A DNA stretch of 64,000 nucleotides from Bretschneidera sinensis. Its lineage: Eukaryota; Streptophyta; Magnoliopsida; Brassicales; Akaniaceae. The stretch covers positions 36,043,501 through 36,107,500 of the forward strand of contig CM043698.1 in NCBI GenBank assembly GCA_023935145.1. Reading direction: 5' to 3'. Shown piece after piece: positions 43,806 to 55,109 of the stretch. The notes beneath the pieces were generated by a model. That model had not been told where the DNA came from, made no database searches, and was given only the letters and a program-made list of their open reading frames with translations. Numbering within the stretch: the stretch's first letter is position 1; every line of letters starts with the position of its first letter. A program made the position numbers and the translations under genes.

Positions 43806-45116
43806 TGATAGGTGCTTAAATATTCATATTTATGCCCCCTTATTTACATTTGTTAAGTCCTTAGTTATGATAATTTAGTCCATTTTACTTCATTTATGTG
43901 TTTCACATGTTTTTATAGGGTCTTGGATAAAAAGAAGCATTTTGGAGCTTAAAAAGAAGAAAACTGAAAATCATGGAGCAGCTACTGCCTGGAGTGCGAT
44001 CGAGCGCACCAGGCATGCGATCGAGCGTAGCATTGCGATCGAGCGTGCTGCGTATGCGATTGAGCACACATGTATGGGCGTGAACAGTAAAGTGGCAGAC
44101 CCAGTTTTGAAAATAAAAGAGTTTTATATTTTAGGAAAGTTTAGGGTTCCTGAGCCTTCTAGGATTATTCACCCCCTATAAATACACTTGTAAAATACAC
44201 ACAATGGAGATCATCTAATCCCTTCTTTTATCTTTCAATCTTCTTTTAGTTTTAGTTTAGTTTTAGGTCAGGAGGTCGGAGGTCAGAAGGAGACCGTGGA
44301 GAGGAATTGACAACTCTTCTCTTGGGTTTCTTCTTTCCTTTTTATTTTATTATGTGTAATTAAATTCTTAGTAGGGTTTGGTTGAAGCCCTAATTATGTT
44401 TACTCAATAAATTTAGTATTGGCGCCTTTGTGATATTTATGTTGTGTTGCTTAACTTGATTAATACCTGCTTTTATTTAAATTCCTCATATGTATGTGTC
44501 CGATCAATATATGCATGTGGTATGGACTTGTTAGTTAGATCAATTTGGATGACCGAGTCCTGGGTCTGACATTAGTAACAAAAGATATCCACACTGGATT
44601 CTTAAGTTAATCAACATAGGAAATCGGGAGTAGATACCATACCCTAGGTCCCGTGTGGTTGTCAATTTCCACAGATCCTATGCTCTCTTAAGGAACAACT
44701 CAGCATACACCATGTTGAATACCTTGAGAGAGAAAAGAGTGAGTAGATACTATGCCTAACTCATTGCTTAAGGAGATCAATATCTTAAGGAGTAGATACC
44801 ATGCCCTTAGGTTGACAAACATTAGGTATTCATGACATGAGTAAAGCATTGATATACTGTTTTGTTGTGGTAGCATAATTAGTGGTGGATATCAAGCCCC
44901 TACGCCTTTATCTTTATTATTTTATCTTTTTCAAAATCAACTCTTTTATTATTTCCATCTTTTTAGATTGCGAATATAATTATAAAAAGAAATTCACCAA
45001 TCCCTGTGGAGATGATCTTGCTTTCGCACACTATACTACTAAGTTGACCTTGCGCACTTGCAAGTAAAACGAGTGCGATTATTCGCCCATTAATTTAGGT
45101 GGATAATCGCTCAACA
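43806..45116 (+). repeat. 3' LTR of Athila-like copy 2
   Basis: About 1311 bp, TGATAGGTGC...GCTCAACA. The palindrome array lies at 43995-44068 (units at 43995, 44016, 44034, 44055) and the TATA box CTATAAATAC at 44176-44185. Relative to copy 1, units have changed mostly at CG dinucleotides (GAGCGTA, GAGCGTG, GAGCACA instead of GAGCGCA), as expected after cytosine methylation. Confidence 0.8.
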
Positions 45117-47085
45117 AGTTTTTTCAATGATCAACCCTCCAGTTTTACGGGTTCCAGATTTTTCAAAACAGTTTGTGGTGGAGTGTGATGCATTGAGGAA
45201 AGGGCTAGGTGTTGTACTTATGCAAGAGGGGCAACCCATAGCATACTTGAGTCAAGTTTTAAAAGGTAAAAGCTTAACTTTATCTACTTTTGAGAAGGAA
45301 TTACTTGTTGTGGTGATGGCAGTAAGGAAGTGGAGACATTATTTATTGGGGCAGTCATTTAATGTCCGCACTGATCAGTAGACCTTAAAACATTTATTGG
45401 AACAAAGGATTAGAACCCCTGCCCAGCAAAAATGGGTTTCTAAGTTACTGGGGTATGATTTCTTGGTGGAGTATAAGAGAGGAAAAACCAATACCGTTGT
45501 AGATGCCCTATCCAGACTACCACCCAAAATAAACCCAACGTTTCAACCCAGCAAACAGCCAACAGCCAACTACTACCAAATAATTCCAACCCAACCCACC
45601 AACCCAATGAACCAACCATACAAGCAATCAGCATGATACAAGCCAAATGGATAGAGGAGTTGAAGAAAACCTACAACCAAGATCTCCAATTGCAAGAGCT
45701 GTTGAGCAACTACCATCAGGGGACCTTGAACCCTTTTCATTACCAGCTCCGAAATGACCTCATCTTTTACAAAGGGAAACTTCATATCGGAACACTGGTA
45801 CCCTTCCAGCAGCAGATCCTGTAACAGTTTTACAGTAGTCCATTAGAGGACCACATAGGGGTATATAAAACATGCTCAAGGATAAAAAAAAAAAGAGTTT
45901 TACTGGTCTGGATTGAGAAACGATGTCAGAGTCTTCATCAGAGAATGTGATACTTGCCAAATGAACAAGATGAAAACTCTTCATCTAGCGGGTTTGCTTC
46001 AACCTCTACCAATACCCGAGAAGAACTAGGTGGACATCAGTATGGATTTTGTGAAATGTTTGCCATCATCAGAGGGGTACACTGTAGTAATGGTGGTAGT
46101 GGATAGATTGAGCAAATATGCTCATTTTATACCACCACATCACCCTTACACCGCTCTGAAAGTGGCTATGGTTTTTATTGAGAATGTGTTGAAACTGCAC
46201 GGGTTGCCACAGACGATAGTAAGTGACAGAGATCCAGTGTTTACTAGTCAATTCTGGACTGAGTTGTTCAGAATATATGGGACTGACCTATTGCTAAGTT
46301 CAGCCTACCATCCATAAACGGATGGTCAGGCCGAAGTAGTCAACAAAAGCTTAGAGTGTTATCTCAGATGCTTTAGTAGTGACATACCTAAGGATTGGAA
46401 GAAATGGCTAGCCCTAGCCGAGTTCGTCTATAACACCTCAACCCATAGTACTTCCCAAATATCTCCATTTGAAACAGCATATGGATTCCCCCTACCCAAA
46501 CTCCTACCATATGAACCGGGGGCTACTAAAGTGCATGCAGTGGAAAAAGAACTTAAAGACCTTGACTTTATTAGTAAGTTGGTAAAAAAAAATCTTCAAG
46601 AAGCTCAGCACCGAATGAAAAGGCGTGCAGATAAAAATAGAACAAATCGGGAATTCCAAGAAGGCAATTGGGTATACGTACGATTAAGGCCATACAGACA
46701 AATGATAGTGGCCATGAGAAGGTATCTCAAGCTCTCCTCAAGGTATTTTGGGCCATATCACATCCTCCACCGTATCGGCAGGGTTGCCTATCGCCTTGAT
46801 CTACCGCAGGGAGCGCAAATCCATCCCACTTTTCACGTTTCATGCTTAAAGCCAAAGCTTGGGAAACATGTTCAAGCCAACACCCAGCTGTCTCAAGTAA
46901 CATCCGATGGTGCTCTAACACCAGAACCAGAGACCATTTTGGAGAGGCGACTCAAAAGAAAAGGGAGTCGTGCAGGTGTTGAGGTTCTCACTCACTAGAA
47001 AGGAACGATGGCCCAAGATGCGACATGGGAAGTCCTCGAGACTTTGAAGAGACGATTTCCTAATCTTGTGGGCAAGATCTTTTGA
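45117..47085 (+). pseudogene. Chromovirus RNase H, integrase and chromodomain remnant
   Basis: Coding resumes at the end of RT with PPVLRVPDFSKQFVVECDA, followed by RNase H (FEKELLVVVMAVRKWRHYL) to a TAG at 45379-45381. It continues in the same frame through a spacer that ends in VVDALSRL. The integrase zinc finger (45830-45980) is frameshifted. The core has DRLSKYAHFIPP and IVSDRDPVFTSQFW, then a TAA at 46315-46317. The C-terminal domain follows (WVYVRLRPYRQ, YFGPYHILHRIGRVAYRLDLP). From 46925 a chromodomain-like end (ILERRLKRKG ... ATWEVLETLKRRFPN) runs to 47085, broken by TAG at 46996-46998. The chromodomain is thought to steer integration to heterochromatin. Inactive. Confidence 0.85.
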
Positions 47086-47097
47086 TGAATAGGGTAT

Positions 47098-47354
47098 TGT
47101 TAGGATTTGCTATGACATGGATGCGTAATGGGCAATTTATTATTGTAGTGGGCAGTTTATTATTATAGTGGGTAGTTTCCAGTAGTGGACAGTATTATTG
47201 TATCAATTTCCAGTCCCTATTTAAAGCCATTTACATTTCAATGAAAGGTATCAGATCAATTTTACTAAGTACATCTGTAAAGGCAGTGGCTCCTCGAAAG
47301 CCATTTACTTGTTACATATTATAAATTCAATTCTGAATATCTCTGTTATTAACA
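47098..47354 (+). repeat. 3' LTR of the chromovirus
   Basis: 257 bp, TGTTAGGATTTGC...TTATTAACA, pairing with 26130-26379. Confidence 0.8.
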
Positions 47355-50268
47355 ATCAAACAATAAAAAGATAAATAAAAAACGGACCAACACATTGAGT
47401 GATTAATGTAATTTAAAAAAATAATAAAAAACCATTAAATAAAAACAGAAGAAAAATAAAGTATAAAAAGTAAACCGAGGGAAACTGAAAAGTGAAATTT
47501 ATGTAGTAGTTGGCCTATTGTCTTATTGTATTGCTTTGACCCATACACCCAGTTCAAAAATCTTTGACAAAACTGACATTGATCGTCCCTTTCCACATTT
47601 GGGTCTGGCACGGTAATTAAAGAGAGATTCTCAGTTTCACCTGATTTGTAATTTTTTAAAATAACATTTGTAAAAGTTTTAAAAAATTATTAATTAAGAT
47701 TTTATTAAATACAAAAATTTTGTTTTACATCTATGAACAAAAAATTTCGGTAAACACACGTGTATTTCAAGGCTCCTAACATGATCTTCTTAAACAACGG
47801 TGCTATTGGACATTGAATAAAATATTTATATAATATTTTTTAGATAATTGAATACTGATTATTATTATATTTTTCAGAATGTATATTTGATGTTTAAATA
47901 CACTTGTATCCGACAATCTTTATTACATGTAAGAAAAACAGTTGAGAGTAAGATTTAATTTTTGATTTTTTTTTATGCGCCTCACAAATGATTTTATGTT
48001 AATTGATCCCATAATTTTTGTGTAAGATGAATAGACACTCATTGATAAATCAATGTTACTTTTTTCACAATAAACATTATATTTAAATATTTTTTTTCTC
48101 TGTTCGTTTTGGTCATTGGAGGATATCAAATTGCAAACACCAGAGGATATGGACTTATTTGCGCATTGCCCTAAGTTTGTAATAAAGGTCGGAAACAAGT
48201 GTGTCGGATATGAATCGAGTTTTATGGATAACGAATTATTATTTATAAATTAAAAATATTTGTTTTTTAATGAATTTTATTTTTCATATATATACTGTGT
48301 TTTAGTGGGTAGGTAATGAGTCAAAAACAAATATTAACAAAATTCATCTATTTAAGTAAAAAAAATATAACCCAAGTTAAATACATACCAAATTTTATAA
48401 ATAACAAATTAACAAATACAAATTAAAAATTATTGCTTCTTAATAAATTTTATTTTTCCACTCATCTATGGTTTAACAAACAAATAATAAATCAAAACAA
48501 GATGCGAACTACAATCACACGTCTGACCCTTAATGATTGCATCACTATATCCGGGAAGCCCAACTGACACAATAGGAAAAAAAGATAAAACTATCCTTCA
48601 ATTAGTTGTACTTTGGAAGGGTTGTTGAGTCCTCAAAGTACAACCAGCGTAAACCAAATTTATCTATAAAGCATGCGGCCACAGGACCGCAGGAAAAAGA
48701 AAGGACCCAATTCCCACGCAAAAATGATGGCCCACTTTCTTTCTCTGTGACGGTACACGTAAACGGCGATGGAGGCTTCTGGTTTTGCGCTCCACATTTA
48801 ATTGATAGCGAGTTAACATTTATATGGTTCCCAGTATTTCAGAGACCTAATAGTGGAAGGAGGATTGGGCATTGCCACGTTGGCAATTGGAAAATGCGTT
48901 CCAAAAGTTTCAGTAGATTTTTGGGAAAACTACGTTTTAATCCAAAATTTTAATTAATTTTTAAGTTTTTATTTATTTTAATTGATTATTAGAAAGATAT
49001 ACGGATTATGGAATTGACAGAAATCTTGATTGATACAATATCAAAACGTGAATAATCGATATAAATAAATTAAAAATTAAAAAATTAATAAAAATATTGA
49101 GCAAAAATATAATTTTCATCAATTATAATCTTTTTTATAATTACATTAAGATGAAATGTTATGTTATCATTGGATCGCGCATTTATGTCGGTGATGATAC
49201 CTTTTTAAGGAGTCCTTAAAACAAACAATGAAGATAGAGAGGTTGAAAAATCTTTGGACTTTATAATTTATTTATATTTTTGAAAAGTTTGGACCGCATA
49301 ATTAGATATTTATGATATCATTTGTCAAGAAATTATTTTGAAATCATCTTTGATTTTATTTATAAATATATTTTTATATAAAAAACATACAATTTTAAAA
49401 ATATATAAATATATTTTATAATTAAGTACAATAACTCAAATTCAAACATGTCTCGAACAAACTGATTTTAAAAACTCTATGATTATCTATCTAATCGAAT
49501 ATAATATAAGTTGCCAAACTCGATTCAAATTAGAATCCAACTCAAATATAACATTTCCTAATTTCTTGAGCTGAACTTTTATTCGGGCTAGCTAGTTTTC
49601 CACCATTTGTTATAAACTAAAACATAACTACTTTGCAGATTTGTCAGTGATGAAAAACACAATAAAACAAACTATTTGAACAATATTAACCAACGAACTT
49701 GATTACTTTTTTAAATAACAAAAAACACGTTTTTATTGATTAATTTTACGTTGTCACTTAAATTGATAAAAACTTAGGGAGGGGATGCTCCCTGGAATTT
49801 TCAGTTTTTGTAGAGTTTTATTTTTAATTTCGTAAAAAAAAAATTATCCCCTCGTTCTAGTGTGCCTCCTTTGATCTTTTCACTACTTTAACTTAAAATT
49901 TCAAATTTCGGGGCTGTTTTGGCCAACCATTCATCCTGAGATGTGTTTTCACTTGACGGTCCAAGTGGGCCCAATACAGCAACTGAGTTGACCAACAAAA
50001 TGCACGTCATTTGCGGATCGATAAACGGTGTCGGCCTCAATTCAAGATAATTAAGCTCTATCCAATGATGCGGTTTGGGCCTCTTAAATGGGCCCAACGT
50101 ATTTCCGATTGTACCAAAAAAATTAGTTTCAACTGTAGATTATAATTCCTCAACTCCTTTCATATCACCACCTCTATTCTTTTTCCCGCGCTATGACAAT
50201 TTTTCTTTTTCTGTTTAAACTGCCTCGCTACTCGCTAGAATCCCAACTACCAAAAAAATCCATCATGC
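47355..50268. other. Intergenic; no gene seen
   Basis: AT-rich. A loose tandem similarity exists between about 48230-48310 and 48395-48490 (AACAAAT/AATTTTATTTTT blocks). The PPR gene leader is at the right end. An open frame at 48606-48953 has no recognisable domain. Confidence 0.55.
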
Positions 50269-52731
50269 ATGAAGAGACTAACACACTCTCTTTCTCTCCA
50301 CAATTCTTCAATCAAAACCCTAATCAGCCAAAATCTGTACTCACAAGCCCTAAAATCTTCGGTCTCTTTGCTGGACCCACTCCTCACAGACAAAATCTAC
50401 TCTCTTTACATCAAATCGGGCCATACTCTTGACCCCTTCTTATCCGCCACTCTCATCTCCCACTTCTCCAAAAATAGAGATTTCTCTCGAGCTCTCTCGT
50501 TCTTTTTCGATACCCAAAATCCCGATACGGTCACCTACAATGCTCTCATTTCTGGGTTTGCCCTTTCTCGCCGATCCGGACCCGCTTTCAAGCTGTTTGA
50601 TGAAATGAGGCATCTGGGTTTGAGGCCTGACGTGTACACATTCAGTTCTTTGATTAAAGGATGTGAGAGTTTGGAGCAGAACGAGGTTTCCCATGCCGTT
50701 TCTTTGAGGATGGGGTTTGATCATGAGGCGTTTGTGGTTAGTGGGTTGATTGAGAATTACGCAAAAAATGGGGAGTTGGGGTCAGCTCAGAAGTGTTTTA
50801 GGGATTGTTTGGGCGGTGATAACGTAGTTTTAACGGCTATGATTTGTGGGTACGTGTGGAATGGAGAGTTTGAGAAGGGTAGACAGATTTTCGTTGAGAC
50901 GAGGGATTTGAGTTTGGAGTTGAATGAGTTTTTATTGACTAGTGTCCTTGGTGCGTTGTTTGTTGTGAGGGAAGGGGAGCAGATTCATGGTCTTGGTCTT
51001 AAGATGGGTTTGTTGTGTGGCTCAATTCATTTGAACAATGCAATTATGAGTCTGTATTCCAGGTGTTGGAGTAAATTAGATGCTGTTAAGGTGTTTGATG
51101 AAATTGTTGACCCAGATATTGTTTCTTGGACTGAGAGGATAGGAGCCGCTTTTGATGGTTTGGAAGCCTGGAATTTGTTTAATACTTTGCGCATGAGAGA
51201 TTTGGAGATGAGTGAGTATACAATGATCAATGTTTTATCTGCGGTTGCAGGGAATAAAATGTTGGTGGCTGGGAAGCAAATTCAAACACTTTGTCATAAG
51301 GTAGGGTATTTGCATGTGGTTTCTGTTAGCAATGCATTGATAACATTGTACTGGAAGTGTGGGCAAATGGGTAATGCGAGGTGCTTGTTTGATGATATGG
51401 TTTGTCGAGATTCTGTTTCTTGGAATTCTCTTATTGCTGGGTATGTTGAGAATGGATTTTTTGGTCAGGCTCTTGAGGTTTTTTCTCATATGCGTGATTT
51501 TTCTCTACAACCTAATAATTACACCTTGGCTAGCATTCTTGAAGCAGTATCCAATTTTAATTCTCTGAACCAGGCAATGCAAACACATTCACTTGTAATT
51601 AAATTTGGATTCATGTTGGATGATTCCATTGTGTCTTGCTTAATAACAACATATGGGAAATGCAATGGGATCAGTGAGTCAAAAAGGGTATTTTCTGAGA
51701 TTGATAAGATGAATGCAGTTCATCTTAATACAATAGCAAGTACTTTAGTTAATGCAGGTTGTCATCAAGATGCTCTGGAATTGTTTCGAAGTGCATGGAG
51801 CTCCTACCTTGAAATGGACAGCTCAACAATCAGTGTTGTGCTTAAAGCTTGTGGTGCTATAACCAATCTGGACCAGGGGAGAGCAGTTCACTCCCTGGCA
51901 CTCAAATCTGGATTTGATCAGGATGCTTTTGTTGTAAGTGCTGTCATTGATATTTATTGTAAATGTGGAAGCATAGGTGATGCAGAGAAAGCTTTCAGGA
52001 CTACATCTGCAGAAAATTTGGCTGCTTGGAATGCTATGATCATGGGTTATGCTCAACATGGTTGTTATCATAATGTTTCTGAGCTTTTCATCAAAATGGC
52101 TGAACTTGGAATGAAACCTGATGAGATAACCTATCTTGGACTTCTAACTTCTTGCTGCCATGCTGGGCTAGTGAGGGAAGCACATGGTTACTTAAATTCT
52201 ATGTTTGAACTTCATGGAGTAATCCCACAATTAGAACATTATGCCTGCATGGTTGATCTGCTTGGTCGAGTAGGACTCTTGGAAGATGCAAAGAGAACCA
52301 TAGATCAAATGCCCATTCAACCTGATGCTCATATATGGCAAATTCTTCTATCAGCGTGTAACATGCATGGAAATGTTGATCTGGGGAGAGTTGCAGGTAG
52401 TAAACTTCTTGAGATGCAGCCCAATAATGAATCTGCTTATATTCTTCTTTCGAATCTCTATGCTTCAGCTGGTATGTGGAATGCTGTTGGAAATTTGAGA
52501 AAAGAAATGAAAGAAAAGGTACTCTGCAAAGAACCTGGTTCCAGTTGGGTTCAGATAGGGGGATCCACGCATTACTTTTTTGCTGATGATGCATCACATC
52601 CTGAGAGTAAAGAAATTTATCTGGAGTTGATAAAGTTATATGAGCAGATGCTTGTATCCCCAAAGTGGGAACATGATAGTGCTTTTCTTCTAAACTGTGA
52701 AGCATACAAATCCATTTTGATTTCTACATGA
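50269..52731 (+). CDS. Pentatricopeptide repeat protein, PLS class, E subgroup
   Basis: Intronless, 820 aa. PPR proteins of this class bind organellar RNA in a base-specific way, usually for C-to-U editing. Repeats of the P-L-S type run through most of the protein; for example NPDTVTYNALISGFALSRRSG, then LRPDVYTFSSLIKGC, and near the end LAAWNAMIMGYAQHG and MKPDEITYLGLLTSCCHAG. The C-terminus has E motifs (ILLSACNMHGNVDLGRVAGSK, YILLSNLYASAGMWN, EPGSSWVQIGGSTHYFF) but no DYW deaminase domain, so if it edits RNA it must recruit one. The chosen ATG (MKRLTHSLSL) gives a basic, hydroxylated N-terminus compatible with organelle targeting; an ATG four bases upstream is out of frame. I cannot identify the orthologue. 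Confidence 0.9.
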   Translation: MKRLTHSLSLHNSSIKTLISQNLYSQALKSSVSLLDPLLTDKIYSLYIKSGHTLDPFLSATLISHFSKNRDFSRALSFFFDTQNPDTVTYNALISGFALSRRSGPAFKLFDEMRHLGLRPDVYTFSSLIKGCESLEQNEVSHAVSLRMGFDHEAFVVSGLIENYAKNGELGSAQKCFRDCLGGDNVVLTAMICGYVWNGEFEKGRQIFVETRDLSLELNEFLLTSVLGALFVVREGEQIHGLGLKMGLLCGSIHLNNAIMSLYSRCWSKLDAVKVFDEIVDPDIVSWTERIGAAFDGLEAWNLFNTLRMRDLEMSEYTMINVLSAVAGNKMLVAGKQIQTLCHKVGYLHVVSVSNALITLYWKCGQMGNARCLFDDMVCRDSVSWNSLIAGYVENGFFGQALEVFSHMRDFSLQPNNYTLASILEAVSNFNSLNQAMQTHSLVIKFGFMLDDSIVSCLITTYGKCNGISESKRVFSEIDKMNAVHLNTIASTLVNAGCHQDALELFRSAWSSYLEMDSSTISVVLKACGAITNLDQGRAVHSLALKSGFDQDAFVVSAVIDIYCKCGSIGDAEKAFRTTSAENLAAWNAMIMGYAQHGCYHNVSELFIKMAELGMKPDEITYLGLLTSCCHAGLVREAHGYLNSMFELHGVIPQLEHYACMVDLLGRVGLLEDAKRTIDQMPIQPDAHIWQILLSACNMHGNVDLGRVAGSKLLEMQPNNESAYILLSNLYASAGMWNAVGNLRKEMKEKVLCKEPGSSWVQIGGSTHYFFADDASHPESKEIYLELIKLYEQMLVSPKWEHDSAFLLNCEAYKSILIST

Positions 52732-54584
52732 CTGACCATGTCTGGGTTTGACTCATTTGATCCATGGACTCATCAAGTTGTCGAATCAGGTTGGTTTATG
52801 AAATTCATACGGTCACATATCCTGTTGCATTTGGTACTATATTTTGCTCTTAACTGTGGAAGAGAAGGGTTGATTTTGAATGAATGCTCAAGTAAACTAG
52901 CGTGGTTACTTTTGGACCTTTGGTTATTACCAGAAGGAAGATCAAGTTAAATCCAAGGGATGACTAAACGATATGTACTGACGAAAATTAAAAAAATTAA
53001 ATATTGTATTAACAGTGGTATCCCACCTTTATTCATTCCTTGGCTATAATTTGATTAAGGGCAAAACTTAGGTACAATTCCTTAAGTTCTTTTAGAAAAA
53101 GAAATACTTTAAACGAATTAAAGATCAAATTTACTACTCAGAACAACTCGTGTTATGGATCAAATTAATGAAATTTCAATTAGAAATGATCAATCAAATG
53201 TATGATGAGATTAGATTTCATTAATGGTTTAAAAGTTCAACAAAATTGTGAGAAAAATTAGAACTTCGATCGAATTTTAAAATTATCAAGAAAGTGGATT
53301 TTTTTTTCTGTATATTTATATTTATTTATTGATATATATTAGATGATAGATAATGATAATTAATTTTACACCGACAAAGAAATTTTTTAAAGCCGAATTA
53401 AGAACTTTACGAAAAGAATTCTAACTTATCCTTCAAATTACTCCAAGTAGAGTTGGTGACAGGTGTGATCAAGGTAGGAAGTGATAAAATGCAAATCTTT
53501 GAAGAAGTTTAGCTTAATTCTATATTTTTCCTCTTAAATTAGCAATGCATGCAAATTCTTGTTGCCCAATAGAAGATGGTTATGGGACTGTGACATGAGG
53601 ATCCTGCTATTTTAGGGTTGGTGTTTAATTGACAGCATTTTATTTTATTTTTATTTAATATACCATATTCCAATTGAGTTAATCCTTTTCTTTGTACAGA
53701 ATGACTGAACATATCGCACTATTCAAAGTTCAAAGCCTATACTGAAGTTTTTGTCTTTGTAATTTGGTTGACAGGTTTGGTAACGCCAATGATGCCATAT
53801 TGTGGAAGCAGGTGAGATTATCATCTCCTAGTTCATCACTGAATTTGTTGTCTTCGATGAGTTATTGACTTTGATTTTTCCTTTTTAAATACCTATACTG
53901 AAAAATATTAGCCAGATGATTGAAATAACGAGCACTTCCTCCCTAATTTGTTACTACTTAAACTTATCTATACCCAAAATCTAGGAAAAATGTTATTAGT
54001 AGTTAATACAGTTTTTTCCTGGTCTGTTTACATTTTGGAATTGATGCTTTTATCTGGTAGCATTTATGTAAACTTGATATGTTGAACTGTAAAGTGATAG
54101 ACTTGGGTGCTCCTAGAAAGTGCCTTATTATATATGGGTTGCACAGTTTTGGCTAGAATTAAACAGTGAAAATTGCCATACAGTCTGTGTATGCAGCCAG
54201 ACGCTATTGTTTTGTAGATCTTCCATAATTAATCACATATCAACCTCTCTTCACTTGATTAGACATCATTACAAAAACCAGAAGAGACGTACCGTTCATG
54301 GAGAACAACAACAGAGGGAGTAGTGCGCTGCTGCAGGTTTTGCTTGTTATAGATAATAGGTTTAGCACGGGCTTCTACTTTCAGTATGGATGCTGCAAAT
54401 ATATAGAAGTTCTTTTGAATGAACTCTATAAAAAAAAGTATTCCATTAAGAGGAAAAGCTGAATAACAAAGAATACAAAATGAAGGTTGTCATACTATGT
54501 TGTTCCTTGTAAATTAAAATTTCCTAATACATTTGGTGCTCCTCAAATCACATTAAACACATGAATGAGAGTATAATGAAGTGG
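52732..54584. other. PPR 3' flank; no further gene seen
   Basis: Probably the 3' untranslated region followed by intergenic sequence. A possible donor (GCAG|GTGAGATT near 53811) hints at a spliced 3' UTR, but no coding potential is seen. Confidence 0.45.
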
Positions 54585-54735
54585 ATGTAGAAAAAACAGG
54601 TTGGAGAGTTTCTATCCTGATTTTATCCACCCCCTTCTTGGCAGAGGCTTTTTTCTCGAAGATCTTATCCCAATGCTGGACCACAGGAACTTGGAGGACC
54701 TTGGTTTCTGTCTCTGAAACTTCAATTAAATTGCT
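54585..54735 (-). pseudogene. Broken duplicate of the small PLPRRG-type gene
   Basis: The minus strand reads a stretch ending KKPLPRRGWIKSG and then a stop, aligning with RPLPRRGQIKSR of the intact copy at 57029-57211. A one-base deletion right after IKS puts the following RI.. codons out of frame, and no good start codon remains. Similarity extends into the upstream region: a decayed TATA (54795-54804), a segment around 54900-54990, and a CACGTG G-box at 55073-55078. All are matched in the intact copy. This is a local duplicate that has lost function. Confidence 0.6.
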
Positions 54736-55109
54736 CTTGTTTTAATTTTTTCCGTTATGATAATTGTGAGTGGATCAGCCATTTTGTTGTGGTGGTTATA
54801 TGGTACAGCAAAAGCATATTTTAATACTGGAAGCAATTAGTGGGGTATTTGGGTCAGGAGGTGGTACATCTGGAACGAAGAAGAAAATTTGAAATAGGCT
54901 TGTTTGATCAGTTGAGAGTTGGGGGACATGCCAGCAAATTTGTTTTGCTGTATAAAATTCCTTTTAGACCATCTTTAGACAGATTGAATTCATAGTATGA
55001 CTTGGGACTCTGACAGATTACTATTTCACATTGAATATGTAATGCATGGTTGTGAACCTATCTGATTGTGAGCACGTGTGGATTGAGGATGATTTGGCGA
55101 TCTCTTGTC

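Larger units (their letters stand above)
31073..45116 (+). mobile_element. Athila-like element, copy 2 (hosts the Sirevirus)
   Basis: Partial 5' LTR 31073-31897, degenerate primer site 31904-31921, internal region 31898-32505 continuing at 41883-43805, and full 3' LTR 43806-45116 (about 1311 bp). It is closely similar to copy 1 throughout and has the same pol deletion. The Sirevirus sits at the CCTTG that is uninterrupted at 27821-27825 in copy 1. The right flank is chromovirus RNase H. Confidence 0.8.
26130..47354 (+). mobile_element. Reina-like chromovirus (Ty3/gypsy), outer element of the nest
   Basis: Short LTRs at 26130-26379 and 47098-47354 share TGTTAGGATTTGCTATGACA and end near CTGTT..TAACA. 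After the 5' LTR come a tRNA-Met-type primer site and only the first ~30 codons of an ORF starting at 26407. Everything up to the end of RT is missing; coding resumes at 45117 with RNase H, integrase and a chromodomain. Short LTRs plus a chromodomain fit the Reina clade. The missing part is replaced by Athila-like DNA. Target duplications are not obvious (ATTAT on the left, ATCAA on the right). Confidence 0.8.

Noticed and set aside
43342..44181. Short frames in the 3' region of Athila-like copy 2
   Set aside because: They lie in the non-coding region before the LTR and in the LTR itself; copy 1 does not keep them open.
48606..48953. 115-codon open frame upstream of the PPR gene
   Set aside because: No ATG at the listed start, no domain, and no support from context.
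52199..52705. 168-codon minus-strand frame over the PPR gene end
   Set aside because: Antisense to strongly supported PPR/E-domain coding sequence.
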